64,000 bases of DNA from Muscardinus avellanarius (GCA_963383645.1 OY726557.1:154087701-154151700), one strand, 5' to 3'; numbered from the stretch's first letter, positions 34,077-43,991 are shown. The notes: generated from the sequence alone by a model not told the origin. Numbers and translations are program-made.

Positions 34077-34580
34077 GAGAAATTTTAAAAGGTTTTTAGT
34101 ACATCTAATTTGCACTAATATCGACACTATCAATCTTAATCCACTATTAGCATCATATAAAATAAAAAGTAAAATTCAAGATTTTCAGCATAAGAATAGA
34201 GCTGATTGGCATTATCAGGGAAATAGATGTGTTTATTATTCTTCACAGGCTTTGCGATTTTATTTCTTTTGATTGTCTGTCATGCTTCTGCTTTGTACTG
34301 ACAGCCAATGCCTATGCATAGACACTATAAAAAATGCTGGAGTTAGCAATGGATTCAAGTAGCATTTTGGAGGGAGAACATGGTGAGATGCTCTTTAACC
34401 CCTCTTTTCTCCAGCACCTCCAAGGTGTACACCATTGTCAGTTTCTTTTTCTAGGATGTTTTCAATTATTATTGAATTCTTTTAGATATATTTCCAATAA
34501 GATGGTTCTTCATTGTCCCTTTGAACCATAGGGAATGTTTGGGTATTAGTTGCTCAGCCCTCATGTTCTCGTTTTCTTGC
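34077..34580. other. Unique DNA
   Basis: No domain in the short frames (60-70 codons) here. Nothing else recognised. Confidence 0.45.
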
Positions 34581-34645
34581 TCTCATTCTCTCTCTCTCTC
34601 TCTCACTCTCTTCCCTCCCTTCCTCCCTTCTTCATTCTCTCTCCT
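34581..34645. repeat. Pyrimidine-rich (TC)n and TTCC tract
   Basis: CTCTCTCTC run then CCCTCCCTTCCTCCC. Confidence 0.9.
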
Positions 34646-35149
34646 AATTTCTTTTTCATTCTCAAGGAAGATCTGCAAGTTCAATCAGATATCCAAGAGA
34701 AGATGAAGAATCCAGGCATCTCTATTTTCAGCTATCTTCTCTACTTACTATAAACCTTTGAGTACCTTTGTCATTTTGTCACTTGCTTTTCCCTCTAGCC
34801 ATTTAAATAGGTTGAGAAAATGGTCACTTTCCTGAAGAATATATCTGTCCACAATGCCAATGTATCTCATTAAAGAATGTAGATACTGAAAGGCATGTTG
34901 GCTTTTAATTTTGAGTTCTCGAAGACAATTCTTGGAAAAGTTAGACTTCACATCCTTTTACAATGGTTATGAGGATAGCCAAAATTGATTTTTAATTAAA
35001 GGCATTGAGAAAGTAAATTTTTTAAAACTTCAGGTATCATTTTCCAAGAAAGAAAAAGTATGTATGCCTAGTAAAAGAATACCTGAGATAAAACATTCAA
35101 ACTTTAGTAAAAAAAGTTGAAGTTCAAATTTATTTCATTGTTTCTATAA
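34646..35149. other. Unique DNA
   Basis: No feature recognised. Confidence 0.45.
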
Positions 35150-35214
35150 AGATTTGAATTGAATCCAGGACCTCATACTTACTATCCAAGAACTCAGCAA
35201 GTGAACTATACCAC
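35150..35214 (-). mobile_element. ID-like tRNA-derived SINE relic
   Basis: TTGAATTGAATCCAGGACCT … TCAGCAAGTGAACTATACC matches the reverse of a tRNA-derived ID body (B box, anticodon-arm spacer, A box), with no 7SL head beside it. It is an older, simple ID-type element. Confidence 0.7.
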
Positions 35215-35595
35215 TATTCACAAAAATGGCTGAAAATCAAATTCTACATAGAGTAGAAAAAGGTTTTCTTCACTGAGTTAAAAATAAACAAGAGCAACTA
35301 TAAATTTGCTCCTGTATTTTTAGTGGAATAAAAGGAGAGAGATAAGTCTTCAACAAACTTTGCTCCATAACATATGCTGATAGAAATTTAAGTTGCAAAT
35401 TAAATTTTAATTTTAACATAATTACCTCAGAAAATTTTCTTTTTCTCCTCTGTTATGCTTTCCAATAATATTGTTACATTATTGTTAATTTGGAGAAGAT
35501 TCTATTTTATGATATATTCTTAAGCCTATATTTTGGTGAGTTATTCTTAAGTAATAGAAACAATTCTATCTTCCCTACTTCCTCTTTGCCAAAGA

Positions 35596-35598
<3 letters not shown>
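35215..35598. other. Unique AT-rich DNA
   Basis: Nothing recognised. Confidence 0.4.
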
Positions 35599-35640
<42 letters not shown>

Positions 35641-35655
35641 TATATACATATATAC
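35599..35655. repeat. (TA)n microsatellite
   Basis: About 20 TA units, then TGCATATATACATATATAC. Confidence 0.95.
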
Positions 35656-36484
35656 TTTGAACTTCTGAACTACAACTAAGAGTAAAATTTGTACCATTAG
35701 TTCATATTGTCTAATCACAGAAAATCATTTCAAATTTAATGCATTTATACCTTTAAAATGTATTCTAATACACTAAGGGTAGAAAAAGTTCAATGTTTTT
35801 CACAATGATCTTAATTAAGGTCACAGGAATATAACCTTTTCAACATTTCTCTGTGAATTGTTTATGCCTAAAGGCAATAATCTTATGAATTTGTCCATTA
35901 CCTCAGAGATCAAAGAGAACAAGTCATTTTGTTTTCAAGGAATTAGTCCCTTTTAGTAATCATTTTTATAAGTATCATCAATTCACCCTATCAAGATTAA
36001 TTATTTACCCATCATTCTCCAGTTTCATTTCAGGTAATATATCATTACTCTCATTGTAGGTCCTCAATAAAAATTTGACAAGGAAATGAGCCAAAAATGT
36101 AAAGTTATTGATTCATCCTAATCAGCTAATTCATGTAAGCCTCATACCGCCTCATCTCTTCCTGTCTCTGTTTCTTCTAACACACTTCCACATACCACCT
36201 GAAAATGACAAGAATTTTAAGACAGCCTTACAGATATATTCTTCCTGAAATTTTTGTTTATAATGGTTTTTCTTGTGTGCTCCCTGAAAGAATATTTGGG
36301 CAATTTGATTTCTCTCTTTTATGTGGAATTACTGCTCCTTCCTCTTATTTATCCATAATTCCTTAGGTGTGTAGTCAAGCATCTAATTTCTCCCCAGTTT
36401 AAAAGCTATAGGTGTTTTTGGAAGAGTTTAAACCAAAAGAGTAAATGTGATTACTTGGTAAGGGGTATACAATAGAAAGAGAAA
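35656..36484. other. Unique DNA
   Basis: No gene or recognised repeat. Confidence 0.45.
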
Positions 36485-36486
36485 AG

Positions 36487-36684
36487 GCCGGGCGTGGTGG
36501 CACAGGCGTGTAATCCCCGCGCTTGGGAGGCAGAGACAGGAGGATCGCGCAGGTTCGAAGCCAGCCACGCCCGATGGCTTAGGAGACCCTGTTTCCAAAT
36601 AAAAATGTAAAAATAGGTCTGGGAGTGTAGCCCGGAGGTAGAAGGGCTTCCAGGAACCCCAGTACCACCCTCCCCTAAAAAAAA
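36487..36684 (+). mobile_element. Type 2 SINE, well preserved
   Basis: GCCGGGCGTGGTGGCACAGG, GGATCGCGCAGGTTCGAAGC (B-box-like word in the head), GGCTTAGGAGACCCTGTTTC, tail TGTAGCCCGGAGGTAGAAGG then TTCCAGGAACCCCAGTACCA. Confidence 0.95.
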
Positions 36685-36695
36685 GATCAAAGAAC

Positions 36696-36869
36696 CACAG
36701 GGCGGGGTGACGCATGCTTGTAATCCCTGAGCTTGGGAGGCAGAGACAGGATTCTGCAGGTTGGGAGGCAGCCTCTCTGGCTTAAGAGACCTTGTTTCCA
36801 AATAAAAAATGTAAAATGTAAAATAGACCTGGGAGTGTAACTTGGAGGTAGAAGAGTTCCATCCCCAGT

Positions 36870-36871
<2 letters not shown>
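36696..36871 (+). mobile_element. Second type 2 SINE in tandem
   Basis: AGGGCGGGGTGACGCATGCT, CTCTCTGGCTTAAGAGACC, tail TGTAACTTGGAGGTAGAAGA, ending CCCCAGTACC. Only a dozen bases separate it from the previous copy. Confidence 0.93.

Positions 36872-36922
<51 letters not shown>
36872..36922. repeat. (GA)n microsatellite
   Basis: About 25 GA units on the tail of the second SINE. The 179-codon minus frame across this region is SINE and repeat translation. Confidence 0.97.
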
Positions 36923-36926
<4 letters not shown>

Positions 36927-37106
36927 ACCAAGTAAAGAATTTAGTTAATACCAACATTTTAGGAGTTACTAAAAATAGAAAATTTAGCATAGTAAAGCAA
37001 AATAATAAAAAGACATAGGTGGAAAACCAGAGAAACTAATAGCATGGAAACTAAGAGAGGAGATAATCTTAGAAGAGAGGTGGAAATGATTTTTGTTGTT
37101 ATTGTT
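36923..37106. other. Unique spacer
   Basis: Nothing recognised. Confidence 0.4.
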
Positions 37107-37286
37107 TGGTACTGGGGGTTCAACCAAGAGGCATTCTAACTGCAAGCTATCCCTCAAGCCTTTTTAATTTTTTTCTTATTTTAAAATAGATTCTTACTAA
37201 GTGGTAAAGGTTGGCCTCAAACCTGCCATCTTCCTATCTCTGCTTCCCAAGTACTGGGATTAGTGGCATGAGCCACCAGACCAGAG
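37107..37286 (-). mobile_element. B1-ID composite SINE, old copy
   Basis: GGTACTGGGGGTTCAACCAA tail, AATAGATTCTTACTAAGTGG, CATGAGCCACCAGACCAG head. Confidence 0.85.
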
Positions 37287-37680
37287 AAAATTAGGTGATT
37301 ATTGGTGATCAATATGCCACAGGATTGAATGATATATTGACTAAAAAGAGTCATAGGACCAAAAATCAAGTATAATTTTGATGACATTGATGAAGCCCTC
37401 TTCAATGGAATATCACCTAGAGGAATTGCTAGTTCTGAATTAAATTTAAGGTGTCATTTTAAAATTTTTCTTTAATAGAAAATGTTTATCCCTGACATAA
37501 CCCCAAAAATATAAATAAAAATATAGTCTAATCCATAGGAGTCTAAGGACAACTTTACTGAATGACTATCTTCAAATAGATATTAAAGTTTATAGTGGTT
37601 TGTATATAGTAATCAAATTTTAATACAATAACTACAAGTGAAAAGTATAAATGGTCAACCAGAAGTATAAATTGCTATTT

Positions 37681-37686
<6 letters not shown>
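37287..37686. other. Unique AT-rich DNA
   Basis: Nothing recognised. Confidence 0.4.

Positions 37687-37731
<45 letters not shown>
37687..37731. repeat. (TG)n microsatellite
   Basis: About 22 units at the tail of the next SINE. Confidence 0.98.
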
Positions 37732-37733
<2 letters not shown>

Positions 37734-37921
37734 GTTACTAGAATTGAACCCAGAAGATTTTGACCTCTGAGTTATCCCTCCTAGCTTTTTTTTTTTTTTT
37801 TTTAATAATCTCACTACTTTGCTGAGAGCTTTACTGCATTTCTGAGACTGGTCTTAAACCTGTGACCCTCTGTCTCAGCCTCCCAAATACTAGCATTACA
37901 GGAGTACACCACCATGGTCAG
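37732..37921 (-). mobile_element. B1-ID composite SINE, old copy
   Basis: TACTAGAATTGAACCCAGAA tail, T18 linker, CTCAGCCTCCCAAATACTAG, ACACCACCATGGTCAG head. Confidence 0.87.
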
Positions 37922-39630
37922 ATCAACAAAAGTTTTGAATGGCTTCTATGTAACAGAACCTGATAGACTATACATAACAGAAAAACTCTTTATCTAAAGA
38001 TAAGCTATTATAGACTACTTGAATTTGATGATTTCCATCATCTTAAATTATAATTTGATTATATAATGTATAAAATAATATTTTAAATTTTGATAATTTT
38101 TATTTAATCTCATAGCTTGAGAAAAAAATGCAACCAGTTTACGGTAATGCTGTCCTATTACTGAAACAAAATGTGACACGCATCGACATATATTGGCTTG
38201 ACGACTAAACCCCAGGAGCTCACCTATATTAAAATTGAAACATGTTAGAGAGTAATCACGATTTTGTTAGTCTCTAATTTCCACTCTTTTGGAGGCCCAG
38301 AGTTTTTGTATGACACCTGGGATATGGGGTGGGGTATCTAGATATCCTGCGATAGAAAAACAGCAGAGGATGCTTGAGATCTACCGCAAGTCATGTCAGA
38401 GAATTGCTGTGCTCCTGGAAGATGTTGCTTGGTTTGAACAGCTGTACTTTTATCCATAATTTATTAGAGAATTGTTATTGAAAAAATGCCTGTGTGTGAA
38501 GCCACTCTGCCAGCTAATCCCTGAAGGACTCTTTACTAGGAACTATTACTTTAATGAACAAAGGTTTCCTGTGGAGCGTAATTGTGAGATTCAGAATTCA
38601 ACAGGGCTTCATTCCTCTTCATTATCTGGTAGCTTTGTGACAAAATAATGAAAGTGGCATGATCTACGTATACTTTGCCATTTCAAATGCTCATCTTTCA
38701 AAACAATATATTAAAACATTGAAGAATTCATGGGAGAAAAGCAATGTCATCTCACACTTCAAAATATATGCATTTACCACCTGTTGCCAAAAATATGTTA
38801 GTACTACTTAAGTGTAAGAACAACTTCACTGAAAGACATGATTTCGTGACCTTTGGGTTCATACCACTCATTTCTCTTGTCTCTAACGTTGCTAATGTTT
38901 CCGATTAATAGCCCAGCCCATTCAATTTCTTAGTTATAAATGAATCTCTGTCATTTTCTATTATTCTTACCTGTTCATATACCATTATATGTTCAATAGT
39001 GTTTAATAAATCACAATATCACAGGGACCTAAAGATTGTCTCTGAATTTTCTTAAAACTTAATCATGCCAATTTAAGAGATATTTTTCTTTCCATTATAT
39101 TCTCCAAAAAGTTGAATATTATCTGCTTATTCTACTTTTGGCATTCATAATTTTGCTTATGCATAGAGTATCAGTTAAAGTATTTAATTTATGAAATTTC
39201 AAATGTTTTATTTTTATGCTTTTTCTCTATATGCATTGCATATACTGCATTGTTTTTCTGAATTTTGCTTCTTTTTACAGGTAGTATTTTGTGTTTTGTT
39301 TCAGAATCTTTTCATGAAGAATAGATCTCAGGCCTCCTAGCTCTAGCCTACCAATATGGCCACTGAGGACAGATTCTTAACATTTCATATGGTTTTCCTT
39401 CTCTGTTTAGGTTGAATGCTGCAGGCATGTAGCTGTGTACTTACTAGCCCTGCCCATTAGATTGATTATCATATTCTATTCCAAAGTGTTAAACAAACAA
39501 ACTACAAACATGCTTAGCATAAGATCTTATTAGATAACAAAGACTTTACTTGAAGTGACTTCAAATGAAACAAATACAGCCTACTTTTTGGCATTTTTAG
39601 ATTCTCTAATTCAGGTGTAAAAATATTTTT
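37922..39630. other. Unique DNA, candidate conserved non-coding block
   Basis: No repeats recognised for 1.7 kb. About 38,120-38,760 has balanced composition and scattered CpGs (GTGACACGCATCGACA, TTGACGACTAAACC, GAGATCTACCGCAAG, GTGGAGCGTAATTG) unlike the flanking AT-rich DNA, but no open frame. I infer possible regulatory function only from texture. Confidence 0.35.
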
Positions 39631-39722
39631 ATAATATAATTATTATTATAATCAATGATTGATTAATTCTATAAATACATATTAGATGCCTATCATGTGC
39701 CACATATTATTTTTATCTGTGG
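39631..39722 (+). repeat. Left direct repeat (92 bp) of the composite element
   Basis: From ATAATATAATTATTATTATA to CACATATTATTTTTATCTGTGG. It recurs at the other side of the insertion with one substitution (TTCTATAAAT versus TTCAATAAAT) and one ATT fewer. It is part of the ancient repeat that continues beyond the insertion, so it is target DNA duplicated on insertion. Confidence 0.95.
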
Positions 39723-39871
39723 GACCCCTGGAGAAACCGGGCCCAGTAAGACGCTGGGTTCTGGGCAGGGGTCGCTCGCGGGGCACGCCAGCCGGGGCCC
39801 GGGTCGCGGGACTCTGGGCCCCGGGCCGAACTGCGAGTAGCATGCCAGACCCCTGGAGAAACCAGGCCCAG
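39723..39871 (+). promoter_or_regulatory. CpG-rich 5' block with duplicated word (possible promoter)
   Basis: GACCCCTGGAGAAACC(G/A)GGCCCAG occurs at 39,723-39,746 and 39,848-39,871, 125 bp apart, with one difference. The spacer is strongly GC-rich with about a dozen CpGs (GGTCGCTCGCGGGGCACGCC). Rodent L1 5' UTRs are commonly built of tandem monomers that act as promoters; that role here is inference. A splice-donor-like AGGTAAG follows at 39,904. Confidence 0.5.
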
Positions 39872-40361
39872 AACAGAAAAAGATAAAGAAAAATATCAAA
39901 GAGGAGGTAAGAAAGCCATTATGGATGCCAGGACACTGGAGATGCAGACAAAACTTATCTAAATGCACTGGAACTTATGGAAAAATTCGCCGTGAAAGAG
40001 GACTGCTATTTCTCTATATTGTTAAGAATCTCAGACATCACCTGTAAGGAGAGAGTTTAGCGGAGACGAAGGAGAAATGTGGTGTTGAAAGAGTTCTCCG
40101 CGATGGTGGTGGAGACTTATATTCAGGAGAAGCAGAAACCGGATCCTACCAACTTTATTTTTTTTGGAGAAATTACACCAAATGTCGAATGCTACCATCA
40201 CGCATGCTTAGGAACACTGGACAACATTCAGAGTGAAAAAAGAGCCTGGGAAGGATTTGAAACGGTGGAGGCAGTGGCAATGCCAGTGGCCAATACTCAG
40301 GGGAGGCAGAGATCTGATACATTACACCTGGAACCTTTGAAATAATAACCACAGAGACAAT
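39872..40361 (+). other. Unrecognised internal segment of the composite element
   Basis: Mixed composition. The longest frame from a true ATG is 40,103-40,345 (80 codons, good context GCGATGG, sense MVVETYIQEKQKPDPTNF…). It has no domain I recognise; an upstream in-frame GTG is not a plausible start in a mammal. It may derive from L1 5' UTR/ORF1-proximal sequence or from a captured host transcript. Confidence 0.4.
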
Positions 40362-42280
40362 GATCGGAACCTGCTGAGGGGTTAGGCGGGCGCTTGGGCC
40401 AGTGGCCGACATCGGAGCTTGCTGTGAGTCAAGGCCACTACTGAGGCCTCCGTGGCCGGGATTGGAACCTGCCGAGGGGTTAGACCAATGCTGGGGCCAG
40501 CGAGGCTGGCATTGGAGCCTGCCATGAGGCAAGGCTTGTGCTGGGGCCTCCGAGGTCGGGTCCAGAACCTGCTTGGGGTCAGCGAGGCCGGCATCAGAGC
40601 CTGCCGTGAGGCAAGGCCGGTACTGGGGCCTCCGAGGCCAGGATAAGAGCCTGCTGAGGGGTTAGGCCGGTGCTGGGGTCAGCGAGGCTGGAACTGGAGC
40701 CTGCCGTGAGGCAAGGCCAGTGCTGGGGCCTCCGAGGACGGGACCGGAGCCTGCTGAGGGATTAGGCCGGTGCTGGGGCCAGCGAGGCCAGCATCAGAGC
40801 CTGCCATGAGGCAAGGCCGGTACTGGGGCCTCCGAGGTCAGGATAAGAGCCTGCCTTGAGGCAAGGCCGGTACTGGGGCATCCGAGGCCAGGATAAGAGC
40901 CTGCCGAGGGGTTAGGCCGGTGCTGGGGCCAGCGAGGCCGGCATTGGAGCCTGCCATGAGGCATGACCAGTGCTGGAGCCTCCAAGGCCGGGATCCGAGC
41001 CTGCCGAGGGGTTAGGCTGGTGTTGGGGTCAGCGAGGCCAGCATCGGAGCCTGCCTTGAGGCAAGGCCGGTACTGGGGCCTCCGAGGACAGGATCGGAGC
41101 CTACTGAGGGGTTAGGCCGGTGCTGGGGCCAGCGAGGTCGGCATCGGAGCCTGCCGTGAGGCAGGACCAATACTGTGGCCTCCGTGGTCAGGATAAGACA
41201 CTGCCGAGGGGTTAGGCCGGTGCTGGGTCAGTGAGGACGGCATCGCAGCCTGCCGTGAGGTATGGCCGGTGCTGGGGCCTCCGAGGCCAGGATAAGAGCC
41301 TGCCGAGGGGTTAGGTCGGTGCTGCGGCCAGCGAGGCCAGCATCGGAGCCTGCCATAAGGCAAGACCGGTGCTGGGGCCTCCGAGGCCGGGATCGGAGCC
41401 TGCCTTGAGGCAAGGCCAGTACTGGGGCATCCGAGGCCGGGATAAGAGCCTGCCGAGGGGTTAGGCAGGTGCTGGGGCCAGCGAGGCCGGCATCGGAGCC
41501 TGCCGTGAGGCATGGCCGGTGCTGGGGCCTCCGAGGCCAGGATAAGAGCCTGCCAAGGGGTTAGGCCAGTGCTGGGGCCAGCGAGGCCGGCATCGGAGCC
41601 TGCCCTGAGGCATGACCAGTGCTGTGGCCTCCAAGGCCGGGATCGGAGCCTGCCGAGGGGTTAGGCCAGTGCTGGGGCCAGTGAGGCCGGCATCGGAGCC
41701 TGCCATGAGGCAAGGCCGGTACTGGGACCTCCGAGGCCGGGATAAGAGCCTGCCGAGGGTTTAGGCCGGTGCTGGGGCCAGCGAGGCCGGCATCGGAGCC
41801 TGCCGTGAGGCAAGGCCGGTACTGGGGCCTCCGAGGCCAGGATAACAACTTGCCGAAGGGCTAGACCGGTGCTGGGGCCAGCAAGGCCGGCATCGAAGCC
41901 TGCCATGAGGTGAGGCCAGCATCGTAGCCTGCCGTGAGACATGACCAGTGCTGGGGCCTCCTATTCTGGGAACGGAGCCTGTCGTGAGGCTAGGCCGGTG
42001 TTGGGGCCTCCGAGGCCAGGATTGGAATCCTGCCAAGGGGTTAGGCCAGTGCAGGGGCCAATGGCCAGCATCGGAGCCTGGCGTGAGGCAAGTTCACTCC
42101 AAGGCCGGGACCAAAGCCAGCTTAGGGGTTAGACCGGTGCAGGGGCCAGCGAGACCAGAACTGGGGCCTCCCATGAGGCAAGGCCGCTGCTTGAGCCAGC
42201 GAGGTCAGGATCAGTCCACTGAGTAGCCAGGCCACTACTGTGAACATCAAGAGTGGGATCGGTACTTGCAACGCAGCATG
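40362..42280 (+). repeat. Minisatellite, 100-bp period of two 50-bp half-units
   Basis: Roughly 19 units of 100 bp. Half-unit A reads GCTGGGGCCAGCGAGGCCGG, CATCGGAGCCTGCCGTGAGG, CAAGGCCGGT. Half-unit B reads ACTGGGGCCTCCGAGGCCAG, GATAAGAGCCTGCCGAGGGG, TTAGGCCGGT. They share the CTGGGGCC, CGAGGCC and GAGCCTGCCG cores. Alternation breaks in places (A-type ends after B-type starts near 41,370-41,450). Very GC- and CpG-rich. Because 100 is not a multiple of 3, frames drift each unit; the overlapping 60-130-codon minus frames are artefacts. Confidence 0.95.
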
Positions 42281-42284
42281 CACA

Positions 42285-42651
42285 GAGAAATATCGCAGAA
42301 AATATAAATCAGACGCTTCTCTTAATCAGCAATAACTAGGAGGAAAAGGGCAACAGGGAAGAGGTTGACCTATAGAAAGGGCCCTATAGTGAAGCAACTA
42401 ATGTGACCAATCAGAGGGTATGTAATACTTGAGGACGGAGCCTCTTTAAAAAGCAGGAGGTACATAAACAAATGTATCAAAGTAAATCACCAAAGAAGCG
42501 TGGGATGGAGGGAGGGGGAGGGAATGGGATGGGGGCTGGAGGAGGGCTAATTGGATGATGTGTGCTTGTATATCCTCTCAAGTCTTGTACTCCAATGTGA
42601 TTGATATATGACTACAGTGCACCAATTTAAAAAATAAATTAATAAAAAATA
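42285..42651 (+). mobile_element. L1-derived 3' end of the composite element (ending B)
   Basis: Aligns by eye with 21,955-22,290 and 12,250-12,600: AATAACTAGGAGGAAAAGGG, ATGTATCAAAGTAAATCACC, GGATGATGTGTGCTTGTATA, TGACTACAGTGCACCAAT, then TTTAAAAAATAAATTAATAA. This would be the part recognised by L1 reverse transcriptase. Confidence 0.88.
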
Positions 42652-42746
42652 ATAATATAATTATTATTATTATAATCAATGATTGATTAATTCAATAAAT
42701 ACATATTAGATGCCTATCATGTGCCACATATTATTTTTATCTGTGG
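42652..42746 (+). repeat. Right direct repeat (95 bp) of the composite element
   Basis: Second copy of 39,631-39,722, directly after the A-rich tail. The sequence past it (CAACTAAATATAGC…) continues the ancient repeat, confirming that this is the target side. Confidence 0.95.
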
Positions 42747-43660
42747 CAACTAAATATAGCTAATATAGCAGGGGGATATAAGAAATAAATAAATAAGTAG
42801 ATTATTTACAAAGTCATATGGTGGTTTATTAAGGGACGTTAGCAGGGAAAGGACAAGAAGTACTAGGTATTAAAGATGTGTCTTTTAGATGGGATCTTCA
42901 TTTCTCACTGATAAGGTGACATCTGAAAAAAACTTGGAAATAGAGTTCAAGAGTGAGCCCAAAGGATGCATCCACATTAGGATGTTCCACAAAGTGGGAA
43001 TGGGAGGCAGAAATGCTCCACAGTGGGATTTGAGTTTTGTTTTTGACCTGTTCTTAAATTAATTTACAACAGGAAGGTCAAACACAAGTAGACATAGGAG
43101 AGAATAATCAGATATTGTCAGAGTGAAAACAAGGCCTAAGACCAGGCAGAGAGCTTCAACCTTGAAAAAAATGTATAGATACTAGAAAATTTAAGCACTG
43201 GAGTGACAGAATCTGATGTTGTATTATTGTGATGAAAATATCATGAGTAGTAGCAGACAGGTTAGTGCTGGAAGCTCAGGGACCAAACCAAATCTTATTG
43301 CCAAAATATGGAGTAATAATGGCACTTAACCTAGGGTCGTAGTAATGGAGGGCTAGAAATAATAAGATCTTAACATATTTTTAATATAGAGCTGTAACAG
43401 TTTGCTGAATGACTGGAAATTATATATAAAAAGAGAAGTAAATAAAGACTTAAGGCTTCTGGCCTGCACAATTCACACTTGCAAGTATGAAGTGGGCATT
43501 TACAGTGATAGGGAGGACAATAGGAAATACAATCCTGGCAGAAAAGTCATGAGCTTGCTTTCCAACATTTTACTTTTGAAATGTCTATTTTACATTTGAG
43601 TGGTGATAATAAGTAGAAAATTGAATATATAAGTCTGATTATGAAGGCCCACTTGACTCT
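42652..43660 (+). mobile_element. Ancient mammalian interspersed repeat, part 1
   Basis: ATACATATTAGATGCCTATCATGTGCC, GATAAGGTGACATCTGAA, GCACTGGAGTGACAGAATCTGATG and CATTTTACTTTTGAAATGTC follow in order the motifs of a widespread long, old mammalian repeat (…cctactatgtgccagg…ggtgacatttga…ggagtgacatgatctg…gtttgagatgcc…). I know the pattern but not its family name with certainty. The composite element inserted into its first 95 bp. Confidence 0.6.
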
Positions 43661-43759
43661 GAAAATGATTCAGAGCCAAAAAATAATATGATGAAGCATT
43701 CCAAGCTAAAAAAAAAATGCAAAAAGCAATTATGATGTTTCTTAATGTTTGTTAAAAAT
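43661..43759. other. Short unique spacer
   Basis: Nothing recognised. Confidence 0.4.
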
Positions 43760-43991
43760 GATGTTTTCTCACCAGGCATGGTGGCTCACGCTTGTAACGC
43801 CAGCATTTGGAAGGCTGAGGCAGAGGATCACGGTTTGCAGACAGCCTCAGCTGCTTAGTGAGGTCCTCTGCAATTCAGTGAGATCCTGTTTCAAAATAAA
43901 GAATACAAAATAGGGCAGGGGGTATAGCTCGGAGATCGAATGCCTCAGGATTATAGTCCCAGACCCCCATACGCAAAAAAGGATGTTTTCT
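43760..43991 (+). mobile_element. B1-ID composite SINE, type 1, with target duplication
   Basis: GATGTTTTCT at 43,760-43,769 and 43,982-43,991 encloses ACCAGGCATGGTGGCTCACG … TATAGCTCGGAGATCGAATG … CCCAGACCCCC. Confidence 0.94.

Larger units (their letters stand above)
39723..42651 (+). mobile_element. Composite L1-tailed retroelement with central minisatellite (possibly undescribed)
   Basis: Order of parts: (1) 39,723-39,871, CpG-rich block bracketed by two copies of a 24-bp word; (2) 39,872-40,361, unrecognised sequence; (3) 40,362-42,280, GC-rich minisatellite with 100-bp period; (4) 42,285-42,632, homologous to the last bit of ORF2 and the 3' UTR (ending B) of local L1 copies: AAATCAGACGCTTCTC, GGAGGGGGAGGGAATGGG, GACTACAGTGCACCAAT; (5) A-rich tail to 42,651. 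Long direct repeats flank it. No part encodes L1 enzymes, so it would need them in trans. The build parallels SVA-type elements, but none of the parts is SVA. It could instead be an internally deleted L1 whose 5' UTR carries a minisatellite. Confidence 0.8.

Noticed and set aside
36451..36990. 179-codon minus frame
   Set aside because: Runs through a GA microsatellite and two SINEs in reverse; no protein signature beyond SINE-derived words (VSASQA-GLQAC).
40079..40345. 88-codon frame as a gene
   Set aside because: Its first codon is GTG; from the first ATG it is 80 codons. No recognised domain or expression evidence; kept only as an observation within the composite element.
41112..42036. Overlapping minus-strand frames of 60-133 codons (HGRLRCRPRWPQH…-type protein)
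   Set aside because: They translate the 100-bp minisatellite. Starts step by 100 bp and the frame changes each unit; no stop-free reading through the array and no constraint visible.
40362..42280. CRISPR-like array
   Set aside because: Mammalian DNA; the period-100 units are contiguous without unique spacers.
39631..42746. The 92/95-bp direct repeats as LTRs of a retrovirus
   Set aside because: Too short, no TG...CA ends, no primer-binding site or polypurine tract, no gag/pol. They are continuous with the flanking ancient repeat on the outer sides, as target duplications should be.
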